Below are positions 16,274 through 25,365 of a DNA stretch of 64,000 nt, in pieces (position 1 is the first letter of the stretch; every line of letters starts with the position of its first letter). The stretch is from Acinetobacter sp. CFCC 10889 (GTDB lineage Bacteria; Pseudomonadota; Gammaproteobacteria; Pseudomonadales; Moraxellaceae). The position numbers were made by a program, and so were the translations under genes. Where the stretch lies: contig NZ_LQXQ01000001.1 of the NCBI RefSeq assembly GCF_003268395.1, positions 16,026 to 80,025 of the forward strand, written 5' to 3'. The notes under the pieces were generated by a model. It made no database searches and was not told the DNA's origin. It saw only the letters and a list, made by a program, of their open reading frames with translations.

Positions 16274-17575
16274 TTAAGCGACTAAGCTATTTAAGGATTT
16301 TTTCTCAACTTCATCTTGCAACAAAGCACCTAAGCTTACTGGATCAACTGGCGACCCTGCACGGCGTATCGCTGCTTTAATGATTTGCCAATTAATACCA
16401 TCTTCATCATGAAAAATAATGCATGGGACCATGCGTTCTTTACGTGTTTCAGCTAAAGCTATACGTTCATGGCCATGTACCATGTAATATTGATTCATAC
16501 GCTCATATACAACAATTGGATCTTCACGACTGATCTTGGCTTCTTTTAAGTCTGGTGCATTTTCAGTGATGATTTTAGATACTGGCACAAACTCATACAC
16601 ACCATCAGCAGACCATGCATCATAGAATGCACCCGTTGAATAATCAGTTTCATGCTTCAAATCTTCTAAAAATTGAAGCAATCCCTCATAAGAATATTCA
16701 ACAATTTGCCCCATGCCTGACCACTGCTCATCATAATGTTCTCGATAAACTTGTGCTGCAACAATACGGGACGGCGCACCAATAATGACTTTATGTTCAT
16801 CAAAATTACCGTTCTCATCATTCTGAAAAATGACAAAATATGTACCGATGTATGCGGGACTAATACCTGGTAAAACAAATACGTCTACTTCGTCACCGTC
16901 TGCGCCTTTTGTGCCTTCAATGTAGCCATAATGTGCTGTCATTTCTGTTTGCCATTCCACACCGCTTGACGATGTACCAGAACGCACCGACCCGATAGGA
17001 TTTTCAATTGCAATGTTTAAGCCATTGATCTTGATTTTGCCTGTCTGATAGTTATTGTCGATTAAGTCTTGTTGGCTTGGATCTGCGGTACTGATTGCAC
17101 TTGTATCCGCCGTTTGTGCCAAAACATCGTTAATCTCAATACTTTCAATATGCTCTGGATCTAACAAATCGGATAATTCATGCGACATTTTCAGGAAATC
17201 ATTTTTTTCATCTGTAGTCATCGAGTCGAAAAATGATTCACTGTTTAATTTATCACTTACCACTTCAGCGGCTTGTAATAAAATACTTGGCACAGTCAAA
17301 TTTCTATCTAAGATCTGTTTTGTACTTGCAATTGCACCGCCCAACGTATCAAGCGTGATTTCATTAGAGTTTACAATCGCTTCAAACGGCGATAAATCAA
17401 CGCTTGGGGCTTCGGTGGTCTGCTGACTACCCGAACCCATTAATAACGCTGTAATCTCAGTTAATCGCTTAGAAAGCTTAATTTTCTCTAAAGCTTTAGG
17501 CGAACCATTGAGCAAAGTATCAACAATGCTTGTGCTTTCCTTAGAAAGCTTAATTTTCTCAAGTGGCTTCAACAT
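16274..17575 (-). CDS. Antirestriction-associated protein with pyrophosphatase-like domain
   Basis: A 433-residue protein. The N-terminus repeats a short unit twice (EKIKLSKESTSIVDTLLNG, EKIKLSKRLTEITALLMG, residues ~6-50). Residues ~185-260 read GSVRSG, WQTEMTAHYGYIEGTKGADGDEVDVFVLPG, the inorganic-pyrophosphatase-like fold often fused into large phage proteins. The C-terminal third (VYERMNQYYMVHGHERIALAETR) resembles ParB/Srx-type nuclease-like domains. It starts 4 nt after the 17579 stop with GGGG upstream. Grouping with P1 Ddr-type antirestriction proteins is inferred from neighbours. Confidence 0.6.
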   Translation of the reverse strand: MLKPLEKIKLSKESTSIVDTLLNGSPKALEKIKLSKRLTEITALLMGSGSQQTTEAPSVDLSPFEAIVNSNEITLDTLGGAIASTKQILDRNLTVPSILLQAAEVVSDKLNSESFFDSMTTDEKNDFLKMSHELSDLLDPEHIESIEINDVLAQTADTSAISTADPSQQDLIDNNYQTGKIKINGLNIAIENPIGSVRSGTSSSGVEWQTEMTAHYGYIEGTKGADGDEVDVFVLPGISPAYIGTYFVIFQNDENGNFDEHKVIIGAPSRIVAAQVYREHYDEQWSGMGQIVEYSYEGLLQFLEDLKHETDYSTGAFYDAWSADGVYEFVPVSKIITENAPDLKEAKISREDPIVVYERMNQYYMVHGHERIALAETRKERMVPCIIFHDEDGINWQIIKAAIRRAGSPVDPVSLGALLQDEVEKKSLNSLVA

Positions 17576-17578
17576 GGC

Positions 17579-20134
17579 TTACCCCGCACGTTTTGCATTT
17601 TCAATTGCAAATGCTGCATAGGCATCTGCCGCTTGTTCAAATAAAGGCTCAAGCTCTGGTGGTAAATTCTCGCCGATTTGCTCTAAACGATCCCCTACAT
17701 CCTGACCAGATAAATCAATTGAACCTTGAATCACTTGATTTAAGTATGTTTCATCGGGTGATTGTTCTGGTGCGGCTGCGGTTTCAGGTTGTGCTGTTGT
17801 GTCTGGTGTTACTTCTTCAGGCTGTTGTTCTGGTACTGCGGTTTCAGGTTTCCACGCACCCAATTCAATTAAAGCATTTTCAAATGATCCGTAAATTTGA
17901 TTAGATGCTTTGATCATGCGTTCCAGTGAGCGATATGTTTTATTATTTTGAAATGGGTAATAACTATCTCCATTAACAAACTTAAAGCGCATAATTGCAC
18001 CAACTTTGGTTGGTTGAGGACGAAAACCTTTTTTCATCCAATCTAAAATCAAATATTTATCATCTTTTAATGCATTCCAAATACTCACAATTTCAAGCTT
18101 AATATCGTTTAGGGTTTCTTGCTGCTTGGCTTTTACGCGTTCAATTTCAGCTTGTTTTTGCTGTTCAGTAAATGCTTGCTGTTGTTCTGCTGTAAAATGC
18201 TCAAGTGCGTATTGCTCTAAAGCTTCTTGCGATGCTTTTTTGCCTTTTGAACCTAAAACCACTTTACCATTTGTGTGAATCGCAAATAATTGGCGTGACA
18301 TGGTATTTCCAGTATTAATTAATGAACTGGTTACATCCGCAAATTCAGCAATTGATTGGTCTGCACCTAAAAATTTAAGACTTGTGTTTGCTACAAACTT
18401 AAAAGCATCTGCTGTATTCCAGTCAATACCATTTTTTTCAATGTGTTTTTGAATAAAATCCATACCTTGTTTAAACTTTTCTTGATCTAATTCAGGCGGG
18501 ATTTTGTTTTCCCAATCATTGATTAAGTCTTGTTCTGGTTCTTCAGATGACGTACCCTCTGGCTCTGTTACATCATTTAAATTTAACTCTACAAGTTTCT
18601 GAAAATCACCAAATTTAATACCCTTTGGCAAATCAAATTTAATGTAAGCCATTGCATTTTTGATTAACTCTGCTTTACCTCGACTATCTTCATCAGCGTA
18701 ATATTTCATTTCAGCATCTTTTGCGACTTCCGCCGCCATTACTTCAATATCATACTGATCATTAATTCGAGAAGTTGTATTCTTTGATAGTTCAGACTTA
18801 ACAAAATCAATGGTTTCATCTTCGCTTTCGGATACAAAGACTTGTTTGTTATCTACTGCAACAACTGCTTTTTCCCCTGTCCAGTCTAAGCTGACAGCGA
18901 TATTTTCTTTAGAAAGTCCATTTAAGCCATTTTCTGCCGTAAATCCTAAAGATTTCAGCTTTTCCATTAATGTCTGCATTTTTGTATCTGGCGTTACATC
19001 GGCATTATTATTCTGCTGTTTTTCAGCCATAAATGCATCAATTTTTGCCTGCTCATCAGCGATTTGCTGATCCATATCAAGCAATGTTTGTTTCTTCTGA
19101 TCCACAAGGGTTTGTGCTTCTTGTAATTCACGATCAATACGCAAACGCTCGCCTGCTGCACGCTGAAAGCGACCATGATTTTTAACTAAAAGCTGCATCA
19201 TACGTTTTGCAATCAGTGTATAGCGTGTTGATTCTTTGGCTTTCGGTTGTAAAGCTGCTGTTACATCACGTTTATTTAACATCCATTTCCATGAAGTCAA
19301 AACATCGGACGGCGTAAGTTTAGCGGGTGTGCTGTCTGGATTATTGAATAATACAGTGACGGTCTGCGTATCATTCATTTCAAAAATTACACCAACATTG
19401 ACCACGCCATTTTTTTTGAATGGCGCAATAGGCGTAACATTTGCAACATTAAATTCCTGATCACCTTGTTTTTGTAAAGCATCGCCCAGTTTTTTAATAA
19501 CTCGATCAAATTGCTTATATTCAAGCATCATGGCATCAGCCAACATACCTTCTGTGCCGTCAAGCAAAATTGCAATAAGGTCCTGTGGCGTAACATGCTC
19601 TAAAAGTTCTGCTTGATCATCATGACGAACCATATCAAGTAGAAATTCACCAACACGCCCGTTATGCGATGTGATTTGATCTTCATCCCATAACGGCGTT
19701 ATTTTTGTGACTCGATGATTAAAGTGGTTTGCATCATCTAAAAGTAAAAAATCTGTATTACTTGGCGTTAATTTTTCATCTAAAAAACGCTGTAAACCGC
19801 CGTCCGTTAATACATGGCTACTATGGACTACACTATCCGCTAAAATTGGTTGAAAATAACGTTCAATTAATTCATTTTGTTGATTTTCACTGACTGCACC
19901 ACGGACAGCAACATGATTTAAAAACATACCGTTTTCATCAACTAAATTAACGATATTCCAATGGTCTTGTTCAACTGCACCATCACACAAAATTGCGGGA
20001 ATATTACGACTTTGACCCTGTAACTCTCCAATATTTGCAATACAACGGTCTTGTGTAACCGTGCCATTGGCAAACTGTATTGAACGGGTTGTCCCTGTTT
20101 CGTGCTGTACCTTAAAAACATCGTGCTTAGCCAT
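17579..20134 (-). CDS. Large protein, possible Ddr-type antirestriction component
   Basis: An 851-residue protein. Residues ~1-310 form an alpha-beta region (HVLTDGGLQRFLDEK, TPQDLIAILLDGTEGML); ~330-385 are a clear coiled coil (LQEAQTLVDQKKQTLLDMD...); a Pro/Glu/Gln-rich C-terminus includes PEQQPEEVTPDTTAQPE. A second helical segment, EQYALEHFTAEQQQAFTEQ, lies near 640. No catalytic motif is visible. It heads its own late message (leader element 68 nt upstream) and is followed by the pyrophosphatase-like and, in the next unit, DarB-like genes, which suggests a role in head-packaged protection. Confidence 0.6.
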   Translation of the reverse strand: MAKHDVFKVQHETGTTRSIQFANGTVTQDRCIANIGELQGQSRNIPAILCDGAVEQDHWNIVNLVDENGMFLNHVAVRGAVSENQQNELIERYFQPILADSVVHSSHVLTDGGLQRFLDEKLTPSNTDFLLLDDANHFNHRVTKITPLWDEDQITSHNGRVGEFLLDMVRHDDQAELLEHVTPQDLIAILLDGTEGMLADAMMLEYKQFDRVIKKLGDALQKQGDQEFNVANVTPIAPFKKNGVVNVGVIFEMNDTQTVTVLFNNPDSTPAKLTPSDVLTSWKWMLNKRDVTAALQPKAKESTRYTLIAKRMMQLLVKNHGRFQRAAGERLRIDRELQEAQTLVDQKKQTLLDMDQQIADEQAKIDAFMAEKQQNNNADVTPDTKMQTLMEKLKSLGFTAENGLNGLSKENIAVSLDWTGEKAVVAVDNKQVFVSESEDETIDFVKSELSKNTTSRINDQYDIEVMAAEVAKDAEMKYYADEDSRGKAELIKNAMAYIKFDLPKGIKFGDFQKLVELNLNDVTEPEGTSSEEPEQDLINDWENKIPPELDQEKFKQGMDFIQKHIEKNGIDWNTADAFKFVANTSLKFLGADQSIAEFADVTSSLINTGNTMSRQLFAIHTNGKVVLGSKGKKASQEALEQYALEHFTAEQQQAFTEQQKQAEIERVKAKQQETLNDIKLEIVSIWNALKDDKYLILDWMKKGFRPQPTKVGAIMRFKFVNGDSYYPFQNNKTYRSLERMIKASNQIYGSFENALIELGAWKPETAVPEQQPEEVTPDTTAQPETAAAPEQSPDETYLNQVIQGSIDLSGQDVGDRLEQIGENLPPELEPLFEQAADAYAAFAIENAKRAG

Positions 20135-20191
20135 CGTATGTAGCCCATTTTTTCAAAGAATGGACTTATCATTGACTAAATTTATTTTATT

Positions 20192-20209
20192 AATTTTTTG
20201 ATATTCCTA
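20192..20209 (-). promoter_or_regulatory. AGGAATA late leader element
   Basis: GTAGGAATATCAAAAAATT, 68 nt before the 20134 start. It touches the stop codon of the 20207 gene. The following hairpin is weak (CCATT/AATGG). Confidence 0.6.
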
Positions 20210-20920
20210 CTTCCACTGATACGGCTTCAAAACCTTAAAGCTAATCGGTACATCTAAGATCTCAAAACTCTTTGAAGTCAAACCATCCAAACTTGCTTGT
20301 GTGGGTGCAACAATAAAATTCCGTTCTGCTGCGGTACTTTGAAAACCAAATTTTTTAGAAAATAAACCTATAGTGATTTCCATTGCATAATCGGCAGGCG
20401 GGTTAATTGTCCCATCATCATTTACCATTGCCTGACGTATCACCATTAAGCTATTGATAATTCTATTGTCATTGGTTTCTAAAATAGTCATTTGAATATC
20501 GGGTTCACGTATTCCTGTGAATACATTACTGTAATATGCACCGACTTTATTTTCTTCAAACTCAGCATCAATTAATGGCAAACTTGTTTCAGTCACCAAA
20601 AATCCCGCCAAATCATCTGTAAAAAGCGGTAATCCAATTAAGTTATCATTACACGGCGCAAATTTGACCCAGTAGTGAGCTTTTAAGTAGTGTCCAAGTG
20701 AATATAGTTCTTTGTAACGCAACATCGCTTCAGCATTAGAGAACCCTGCCCATTGCTGCATTTGGACTTGCTCTGTGGTCTGTGAGCTAAGATCTTCAGC
20801 TTGTTGGTTTAAAACAGCTTCTTCAACGGTTTGCCCTTTCTTATTTAGCCCGCCACCGCCGTTTTTTCCTAATTGTCCACTTCTTTGAGGGCGTTTTTTG
20901 ATTGTTGTTGAATATGCCAT
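20207..20920 (-). CDS. Tail tube or tube-initiator-like virion protein
   Basis: A 237-residue protein. The first ~60 residues are Gly/Gln/Lys-rich and disordered. From ~85 on, KFAPCNDNLIGLPLF, FLVTETSLPLIDAEF, VFTGIREPDIQMTILE and YAMEITIGLFSKKFG show the alternating beta pattern seen in gp19/gp54-like tail tube proteins of contractile phages. It follows the portal gene as a TAATG overlap. The tube-fold call is pattern-based; a connector or other structural protein is possible. Confidence 0.5.
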   Translation of the reverse strand: MAYSTTIKKRPQRSGQLGKNGGGGLNKKGQTVEEAVLNQQAEDLSSQTTEQVQMQQWAGFSNAEAMLRYKELYSLGHYLKAHYWVKFAPCNDNLIGLPLFTDDLAGFLVTETSLPLIDAEFEENKVGAYYSNVFTGIREPDIQMTILETNDNRIINSLMVIRQAMVNDDGTINPPADYAMEITIGLFSKKFGFQSTAAERNFIVAPTQASLDGLTSKSFEILDVPISFKVLKPYQWK

Positions 20921-22527
20921 TACTCATCATCCTCGCCTAAAGGTTCATCATCATCTGCATTTGGATCTATTGTGGTCGGCAATCCATTTTCAGCATTTTG
21001 TGCGGCTTTTTCCTCTGCGATCGACTGCTTTAATCCACTGCCGATCGTTTCTGCTTGATCATCATCCAAGCCTAAAAATTCAGTCAGTAAAATTCTATTT
21101 GATTGATCATCAAGCTTTAATTCTTTTAGTGCCATTAAACTTTGTGTTGTCAGAATGAGTGTATTAGAACGTGTGTTTTTATTGTCTAGTGCTTCGGTCG
21201 CTGCGGCACTAATGTCGCTATAAAACTCAATTTTAAAAGGCAAATCCGCACGATTAAATAATTTCCCTGTTTTATACGCAAAATGTAGCAAAATAAGGTC
21301 GATTAAAGGTTCTGTAATCGCTTGACGAATTAAAGCTGCACGCTGCATGACTTGTGCTGACGTATGAAAAGCTGCACCATCACCAAGCCCGCCCGCCAAC
21401 GTATCCGCCCACCCAACAAGCGAAATATCAAGCCCCAGTGAACCCATTGCACGGCGCATGTGTGTCATCACAAGTTCCATGCTTAACGGTGCTGTACGTT
21501 GTGCAATATCACCTAGCGGGTTCATAACTTGTTTGTCGCCCCACTGCGGCAACACAACAACATTTGTTCCCCAAATAGGATCACCACCTTTTAAAGCATC
21601 TTTGGTCTTTTCGTGATGTTTTAAAAAGGATTTAATTAAACTTTCTTTGTAAATTTTACGATTTTCAGGTGGCATGTTTGACACATCAATTGTCATAAAC
21701 ATGCTTTTCACACTGTCTGCAATTTGTTGGCTATTTAATGCAGCAAACATTAGTTGCATTTGCTCAAATGCACCCTCAACGTTTTGCAGAAATGATCCGC
21801 CCACTGGACTAGGTACAATTGGCACCTGGTCAATTTCATTGGTCTGTAACATCCGACCATGTAATACCTGATTTAAGCTGTACTGCGGGACTGGTACGAT
21901 ACGTTGCATTTTCATTCGTACCATTTGCGCCGTTGTGAGCTTGGTAATTCCTTTATTTTCAAACTCATTTTGTTCTAAAAGGTGAAAGCCTACGGTTTTT
22001 CCTGCACGTTCATAAGCTTGAATATAGGGTGATTCCACATGCTCATCACAAATGACATGCGTTATCCCAAATCCATGCGTTCCGTAAATACGGGCGTATG
22101 AATCGCCGTATGTGATGCCATTTCGAGCCAAAGCAAAAATAAAATTGTTAATTAAATTCTGTAAATACTTACTTTCTTTTTCAACGAGTCGGCGTAACTC
22201 TTTTGCCCGTAAACCATCATTACGCAAATGATCAGCAGCTTTAATAAATACCACTTCGCCGCGTGTTTCATGTCCACCCAATGCAGCAGTGACAAGCAAA
22301 TTTAATGCAGCATCAATGGTTGGATCTTGTTGCATACGTTTATATGCTGTGTAAATCGTCTTTCGATCACGGCGTTGTAGGTCTTTGTGATAGTACGTGC
22401 CTAGTGAATATGGTGCAAAATTCTCATAGCTCTGGTTAATTTCGGACATTTTAGGCTGAGCATTGATTTTCTGTTCAATTCTCCCTTCCGCAAAAATTCC
22501 GCTTAAAATCTTACCAACACGACTCAT
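20920..22527 (-). CDS. Portal protein
   Basis: A 535-residue protein of portal length. Typical features: YKRMQQDPTIDAALNLLVTAA near residue 60 (the V-x-x-A-L-N-x-x-x core), NGITYGDSYARIYGTHG, HMRRAMGSLGLDISLVGWADTLAGGLGDGAAFHTSAQVMQRAALIRQAI, and the long C-terminal helix before an acidic tail (DPNADDDEPLGEDDE). It would form the dodecameric DNA gate at one capsid vertex and bind the terminase. It is the first gene of its operon, with a leader element 68 nt upstream, but lies about 12 kb from the capsid gene and 19 kb from terminase, as in the scattered P1 map. Confidence 0.82.
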   Translation of the reverse strand: MSRVGKILSGIFAEGRIEQKINAQPKMSEINQSYENFAPYSLGTYYHKDLQRRDRKTIYTAYKRMQQDPTIDAALNLLVTAALGGHETRGEVVFIKAADHLRNDGLRAKELRRLVEKESKYLQNLINNFIFALARNGITYGDSYARIYGTHGFGITHVICDEHVESPYIQAYERAGKTVGFHLLEQNEFENKGITKLTTAQMVRMKMQRIVPVPQYSLNQVLHGRMLQTNEIDQVPIVPSPVGGSFLQNVEGAFEQMQLMFAALNSQQIADSVKSMFMTIDVSNMPPENRKIYKESLIKSFLKHHEKTKDALKGGDPIWGTNVVVLPQWGDKQVMNPLGDIAQRTAPLSMELVMTHMRRAMGSLGLDISLVGWADTLAGGLGDGAAFHTSAQVMQRAALIRQAITEPLIDLILLHFAYKTGKLFNRADLPFKIEFYSDISAAATEALDNKNTRSNTLILTTQSLMALKELKLDDQSNRILLTEFLGLDDDQAETIGSGLKQSIAEEKAAQNAENGLPTTIDPNADDDEPLGEDDE

Positions 22528-22584
22528 TTTTTAGCCTGAATGCATAGTTATAACTACATTCATTTTTCAGCTTTGAAAAAATAC

Positions 22585-22602
22585 GGTTTCTTGATATTCC
22601 TA
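22585..22602 (-). promoter_or_regulatory. AGGAATA late leader element
   Basis: TTAGGAATATCAAGAAACC, 68 nt before the portal start. A stem GAATG/CATTC at 22538-22561 with an inner AGTTATAACT palindrome follows; AGG precedes the ATG. Confidence 0.7.
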
Positions 22603-22615
22603 AATTACAGACACA

Positions 22616-22637
22616 AAAAAGCCCCTAAAATGGGGCT
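22616..22637 (-). terminator. Terminator after the spike gene
   Basis: AGCCCCATTTTAGGGGCT hairpin plus TTTTTT on the minus strand. Confidence 0.8.
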
Positions 22638-22649
22638 GATTTATGTTTT

Positions 22650-22665
22650 AATCATATAATCATAT
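22650..22665. repeat. Two tandem AATCATAT octamers
   Basis: Two exact units followed by AAGTGATTT, abutting the stop of the 22673 gene. Confidence 0.75.
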
Positions 22666-22672
22666 AAGTGAT

Positions 22673-23287
22673 TTAAACAGGTGGGCTTGTATTGCCATGT
22701 GCGCCTACGTGATAGTGTACGCTGTACGGTGTGCCATTGATTACTGCACCCTGCGGGAAATATGCCGCTGCTGCAAAATTACTTGTACCTGATACACCTA
22801 AACCACCAGAAATCGTCTGACTGCCATTTAAGGTGTATTTACCAACCTGTAGCGTATCGCCTTGATGTGTCATATCCCCAGTGTGCTTATAATTCCCCTC
22901 ATGTGTCACATTGCCTTTTAAAATAATGTCTGGGGCTTCAATCAGTACCTTTTTAGCGAATAAATCAATATTATTCTTTGCGTAAAGTTCAATGTTTTCT
23001 TGCCGAATACGGCGATGCCCGACTGTTGCACCCGTACCATGTGAACGATAAGCCCAAATTACAGGGCTATAAGGGTCGCCTTGATCAAAGAATACATAGC
23101 AATCTGCACCCGTTAAGATTTCACGCTCTGTATCTAAGTCATCATCACCAACGGGATAAGCAAAAGTAGCGGTAATGCCACCCTCAATCCCTTTGGTCAC
23201 TGGTTCTACGCTCACCTTTGCTGTGCGCTCTGCTGCACTATAAGACAGTATTTTTGCGGGATAAAATCCATGATATTGATTATTCAT
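22673..23287 (-). CDS. Baseplate spike protein (gpV-like)
   Basis: A 204-residue protein. Residues ~1-80 make an OB-fold-like start (YPAKILSYSAAERTAKVSVEPV, TGADCYVFFDQGDPYSPVIWAYRS). Residues ~90-170 show the IELYAKNNIDLFAKKVLIEAPDIILKGNVTHEG repeats of the triple beta-helix needle. The end SVHYHVGAH carries an HxH pair that binds iron at the tip in P2 and phi92 spikes. It pierces the outer membrane during contraction. The start at 23287 overlaps the upstream stop as ATGA and has AGAGAAG before it. Confidence 0.85.
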   Translation of the reverse strand: MNNQYHGFYPAKILSYSAAERTAKVSVEPVTKGIEGGITATFAYPVGDDDLDTEREILTGADCYVFFDQGDPYSPVIWAYRSHGTGATVGHRRIRQENIELYAKNNIDLFAKKVLIEAPDIILKGNVTHEGNYKHTGDMTHQGDTLQVGKYTLNGSQTISGGLGVSGTSNFAAAAYFPQGAVINGTPYSVHYHVGAHGNTSPPV

Positions 23288-24183
23288 AGCTTCTCTACCT
23301 GTGCAATCCAAAGCTTAGTCGCCGTGACTTTTGCACCACCTAAAGCCCCAGTATCAATACGGTGTGCAGCGGTTAAAACATAATAACGAGTGCTGTCTAC
23401 TTCGATTAAATCTCCTGCCATTAGCTCTGTACTTAATGCACGTTGTATCACGCCTTTACATACCAAAGCAGTGGATAAGTTCCTTAAACGGCGTGCGTCC
23501 AAATTAGGGTAATAACTTGCTATTTTCCCTGCTGATATTTCACCTTCGACCGTTGATCCATCTTTATTGATCGTGATGTAGCTCGGTACTTCATGTAAAA
23601 GCCCTGTGCTATTGTTTTTCCAACTAACAGATGTTGCATCGAGCTTTATTTTCGGCTCAGTGCTTTGCATTAGTGCTGATAAACGGCGTACTGTGATTTT
23701 TCCCTCACTGTCTGAATTAATCACAGCGGCTTCTTCAGCGCATTTACGGGCGATTTCATACGTTGGCGTTTGTCCAAATGGGCAGAAATACCGCATCAAT
23801 GGCACATCTTCAGCAATCAATAACTTTGTACCACTTGCTTTTAATGCTGCGCCAATACTAGTATTTTCAAGTGCAATTGCCTTAGCCAATGGCTTAATAA
23901 GTTGCTCACAGCCATTCAAAACAGCAATAAACGCACCGATCACTACACGCTTTCCATCACGTACAATCCCAGTGCGTTGAATATTTGCTTTGATGATTTT
24001 CATCTCAATGTAAGTTTCACCAATAAATACGATTTCACTTTCTTTTAAATGTGGCTCTATCTCCGCATTTAAGAGAACTTGAAATTCAAGCGTCAAGGGG
24101 ACTGGAACGCTATCAGACCGTAAAACAGCACTAACCAACACATTAAACGGCAGTACAACACCATCTTTTAAGACAATACGCAT
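23284..24183 (-). CDS. Probable baseplate hub protein
   Basis: A 299-residue, beta-rich protein just before the spike gene, the position of gpD/gp27-like hub proteins that hold the spike. Segments such as VIGAFIAVLNGCEQLIKPLAKAIALENTSI, KIKLDATSVSWKN and AGDLIEVDSTRYYVLTAAHRI fit a hub that interrupts tube-like beta domains. No enzymatic motif is visible. The assignment depends mainly on order: tube, 147-residue protein, hub, spike. Confidence 0.55.
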   Translation of the reverse strand: MRIVLKDGVVLPFNVLVSAVLRSDSVPVPLTLEFQVLLNAEIEPHLKESEIVFIGETYIEMKIIKANIQRTGIVRDGKRVVIGAFIAVLNGCEQLIKPLAKAIALENTSIGAALKASGTKLLIAEDVPLMRYFCPFGQTPTYEIARKCAEEAAVINSDSEGKITVRRLSALMQSTEPKIKLDATSVSWKNNSTGLLHEVPSYITINKDGSTVEGEISAGKIASYYPNLDARRLRNLSTALVCKGVIQRALSTELMAGDLIEVDSTRYYVLTAAHRIDTGALGGAKVTATKLWIAQVEKL

Positions 24184-24194
24184 AATGCCCTCTG

Positions 24195-24638
24195 TTACGG
24201 CTTCACATAGTCAAAATCAATGGTAAAAACAGGCTCAACAAAGGCATCTTTTTTAACGTCTAATTGTGCTGCTTCATAGTTTTGACGCGCCGTGATTGAA
24301 TCCAAACCAAAACGTTCACCACCCAATGAACCCGATGCTTCCATGCGTTGAGCGTGCATATAATCACAATGATGACGAATCATTTGTGAAATGATGCCCC
24401 ATTCACCAATACTGATCACAGTATCTTTATCTATTTTCTGATCCGCTTTGCGTTGTTCTTGTGTATAAGCCCATCCCGCATAAAATTTATAATCATTAAT
24501 TAAAATGGTTTCTAAATCTTCTTGTACCAGGCTATATCCCATTGTTTGATATTCGTCTAACAAATCAGCAGCAAGGGCATGAATTTCCCCCGCTTTGCTG
24601 ATCTGAAGCGTATCACCGACATGCAGCAATAGCGTCAT
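24195..24638 (-). CDS. Tail or baseplate accessory protein, unknown
   Basis: A 147-residue protein sandwiched between a tube-like protein and the hub, translated by TAATG coupling with GGAGAT upstream. It is helical in its first half (MTLLLHVGDTLQISKAGEIHALAADLLDEY) and contains IISQMIRHHCDYMHAQRMEASG. No family recognised. Place in the tail is inferred from context. Confidence 0.55.
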   Translation of the reverse strand: MTLLLHVGDTLQISKAGEIHALAADLLDEYQTMGYSLVQEDLETILINDYKFYAGWAYTQEQRKADQKIDKDTVISIGEWGIISQMIRHHCDYMHAQRMEASGSLGGERFGLDSITARQNYEAAQLDVKKDAFVEPVFTIDFDYVKP

Positions 24639-25261
24639 TAGAATAGATCTCCAAGCGCACGAACAATATTGTTCCCTGCACGAACTATATTTAATGTCTG
24701 ATTGGCTTTATTTAGGAATTGATCAACAACATTACTTGCACCTGTAATCTGATTTACAACACCACTTGTACCTAGTTTGGTATTTAAGCCGAAATACATA
24801 TAACTCATTGGTGCGGATACTTTTAACAGTGTGCTACGACCTTCAGCATCAAATTCAGACGGTTCAAAAGTAATGGCACAATCATGTAACTGGTATGCTT
24901 GCATCCAACGATCAGGACGACCATCATAAACCGTACAGTCTGTTACCCCTCCATGTGCCATAAGTAGCTCCATGAAGCCCTGTGCTTGACCGAAATCAGT
25001 TTCAATAAACTGTAAATTACCTGTATGACTGGTTTTCGGCACGCCTGTTGTCGTTGCTTGCAAGCCACCTGCATAGGCAAATTCTACAGGTTCGGTATAG
25101 GTCGTTACTGGGCGTGGAAAATTGGTAATTAATAAGGCTAAGTGTGGTGCAATATCGGGAACAATCATCCCTGTACATGCCAACATGGGCGCACCTAAGC
25201 TTTTGGCTGTGGTGTAATCAAGCCCATAATCCATCAATGTTTGCTGAAAATTCGCTCTCAT
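24638..25261 (-). CDS. Tail tube-like protein
   Basis: A 207-residue protein. VTTYTEPVEFAYAGGLQATTTGVPKTSHTGNLQFIETDFGQAQGFMELL and TVYDGRPDRWMQAYQLHDCAITFEPSEFDAEGRSTLLKVSAPM show the extended strands and short loops of tail tube proteins. It opens the operon that ends with the spike, with a leader element 64 nt upstream and a perfect 12-bp hairpin over the start codon. Because the 20207 product also looks tube-like, one may be the tube and the other a tube initiator. Confidence 0.5.
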   Translation of the reverse strand: MRANFQQTLMDYGLDYTTAKSLGAPMLACTGMIVPDIAPHLALLITNFPRPVTTYTEPVEFAYAGGLQATTTGVPKTSHTGNLQFIETDFGQAQGFMELLMAHGGVTDCTVYDGRPDRWMQAYQLHDCAITFEPSEFDAEGRSTLLKVSAPMSYMYFGLNTKLGTSGVVNQITGASNVVDQFLNKANQTLNIVRAGNNIVRALGDLF

Positions 25262-25292
25262 GACTAAATTCTCTCGTTAAGAATTTAGTCAT
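25260..25292 (-). promoter_or_regulatory. Start-codon hairpin in the leader of the 25261 gene
   Basis: ATGACTAAATTC (25260-25271) pairs perfectly with GAATTTAGTCAT (25281-25292). The loop carries CGAGAG, the likely ribosome site. It is the clearest of the leader hairpins. Confidence 0.75.
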
Positions 25293-25314
25293 GATCATTG
25301 AGATAGAAAAACGC

Positions 25315-25332
25315 CGTTTTTGCATATTCCTA
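25315..25332 (-). promoter_or_regulatory. AGGAATA late leader element
   Basis: TTAGGAATATGCAAAAACGG, 64 nt before the 25261 start. Confidence 0.7.
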
Positions 25333-25333
25333 A

Positions 25334-25353
25334 AAAAAGCCCGCTTAATGTGG
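25334..25353 (-). terminator. Terminator after the 25366 gene
   Basis: AGCCCGCTTAATGTGGGCT imperfect hairpin with TTTTTT on the minus strand. Confidence 0.7.
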
Positions 25354-25365
25354 GCTAATAATTTT

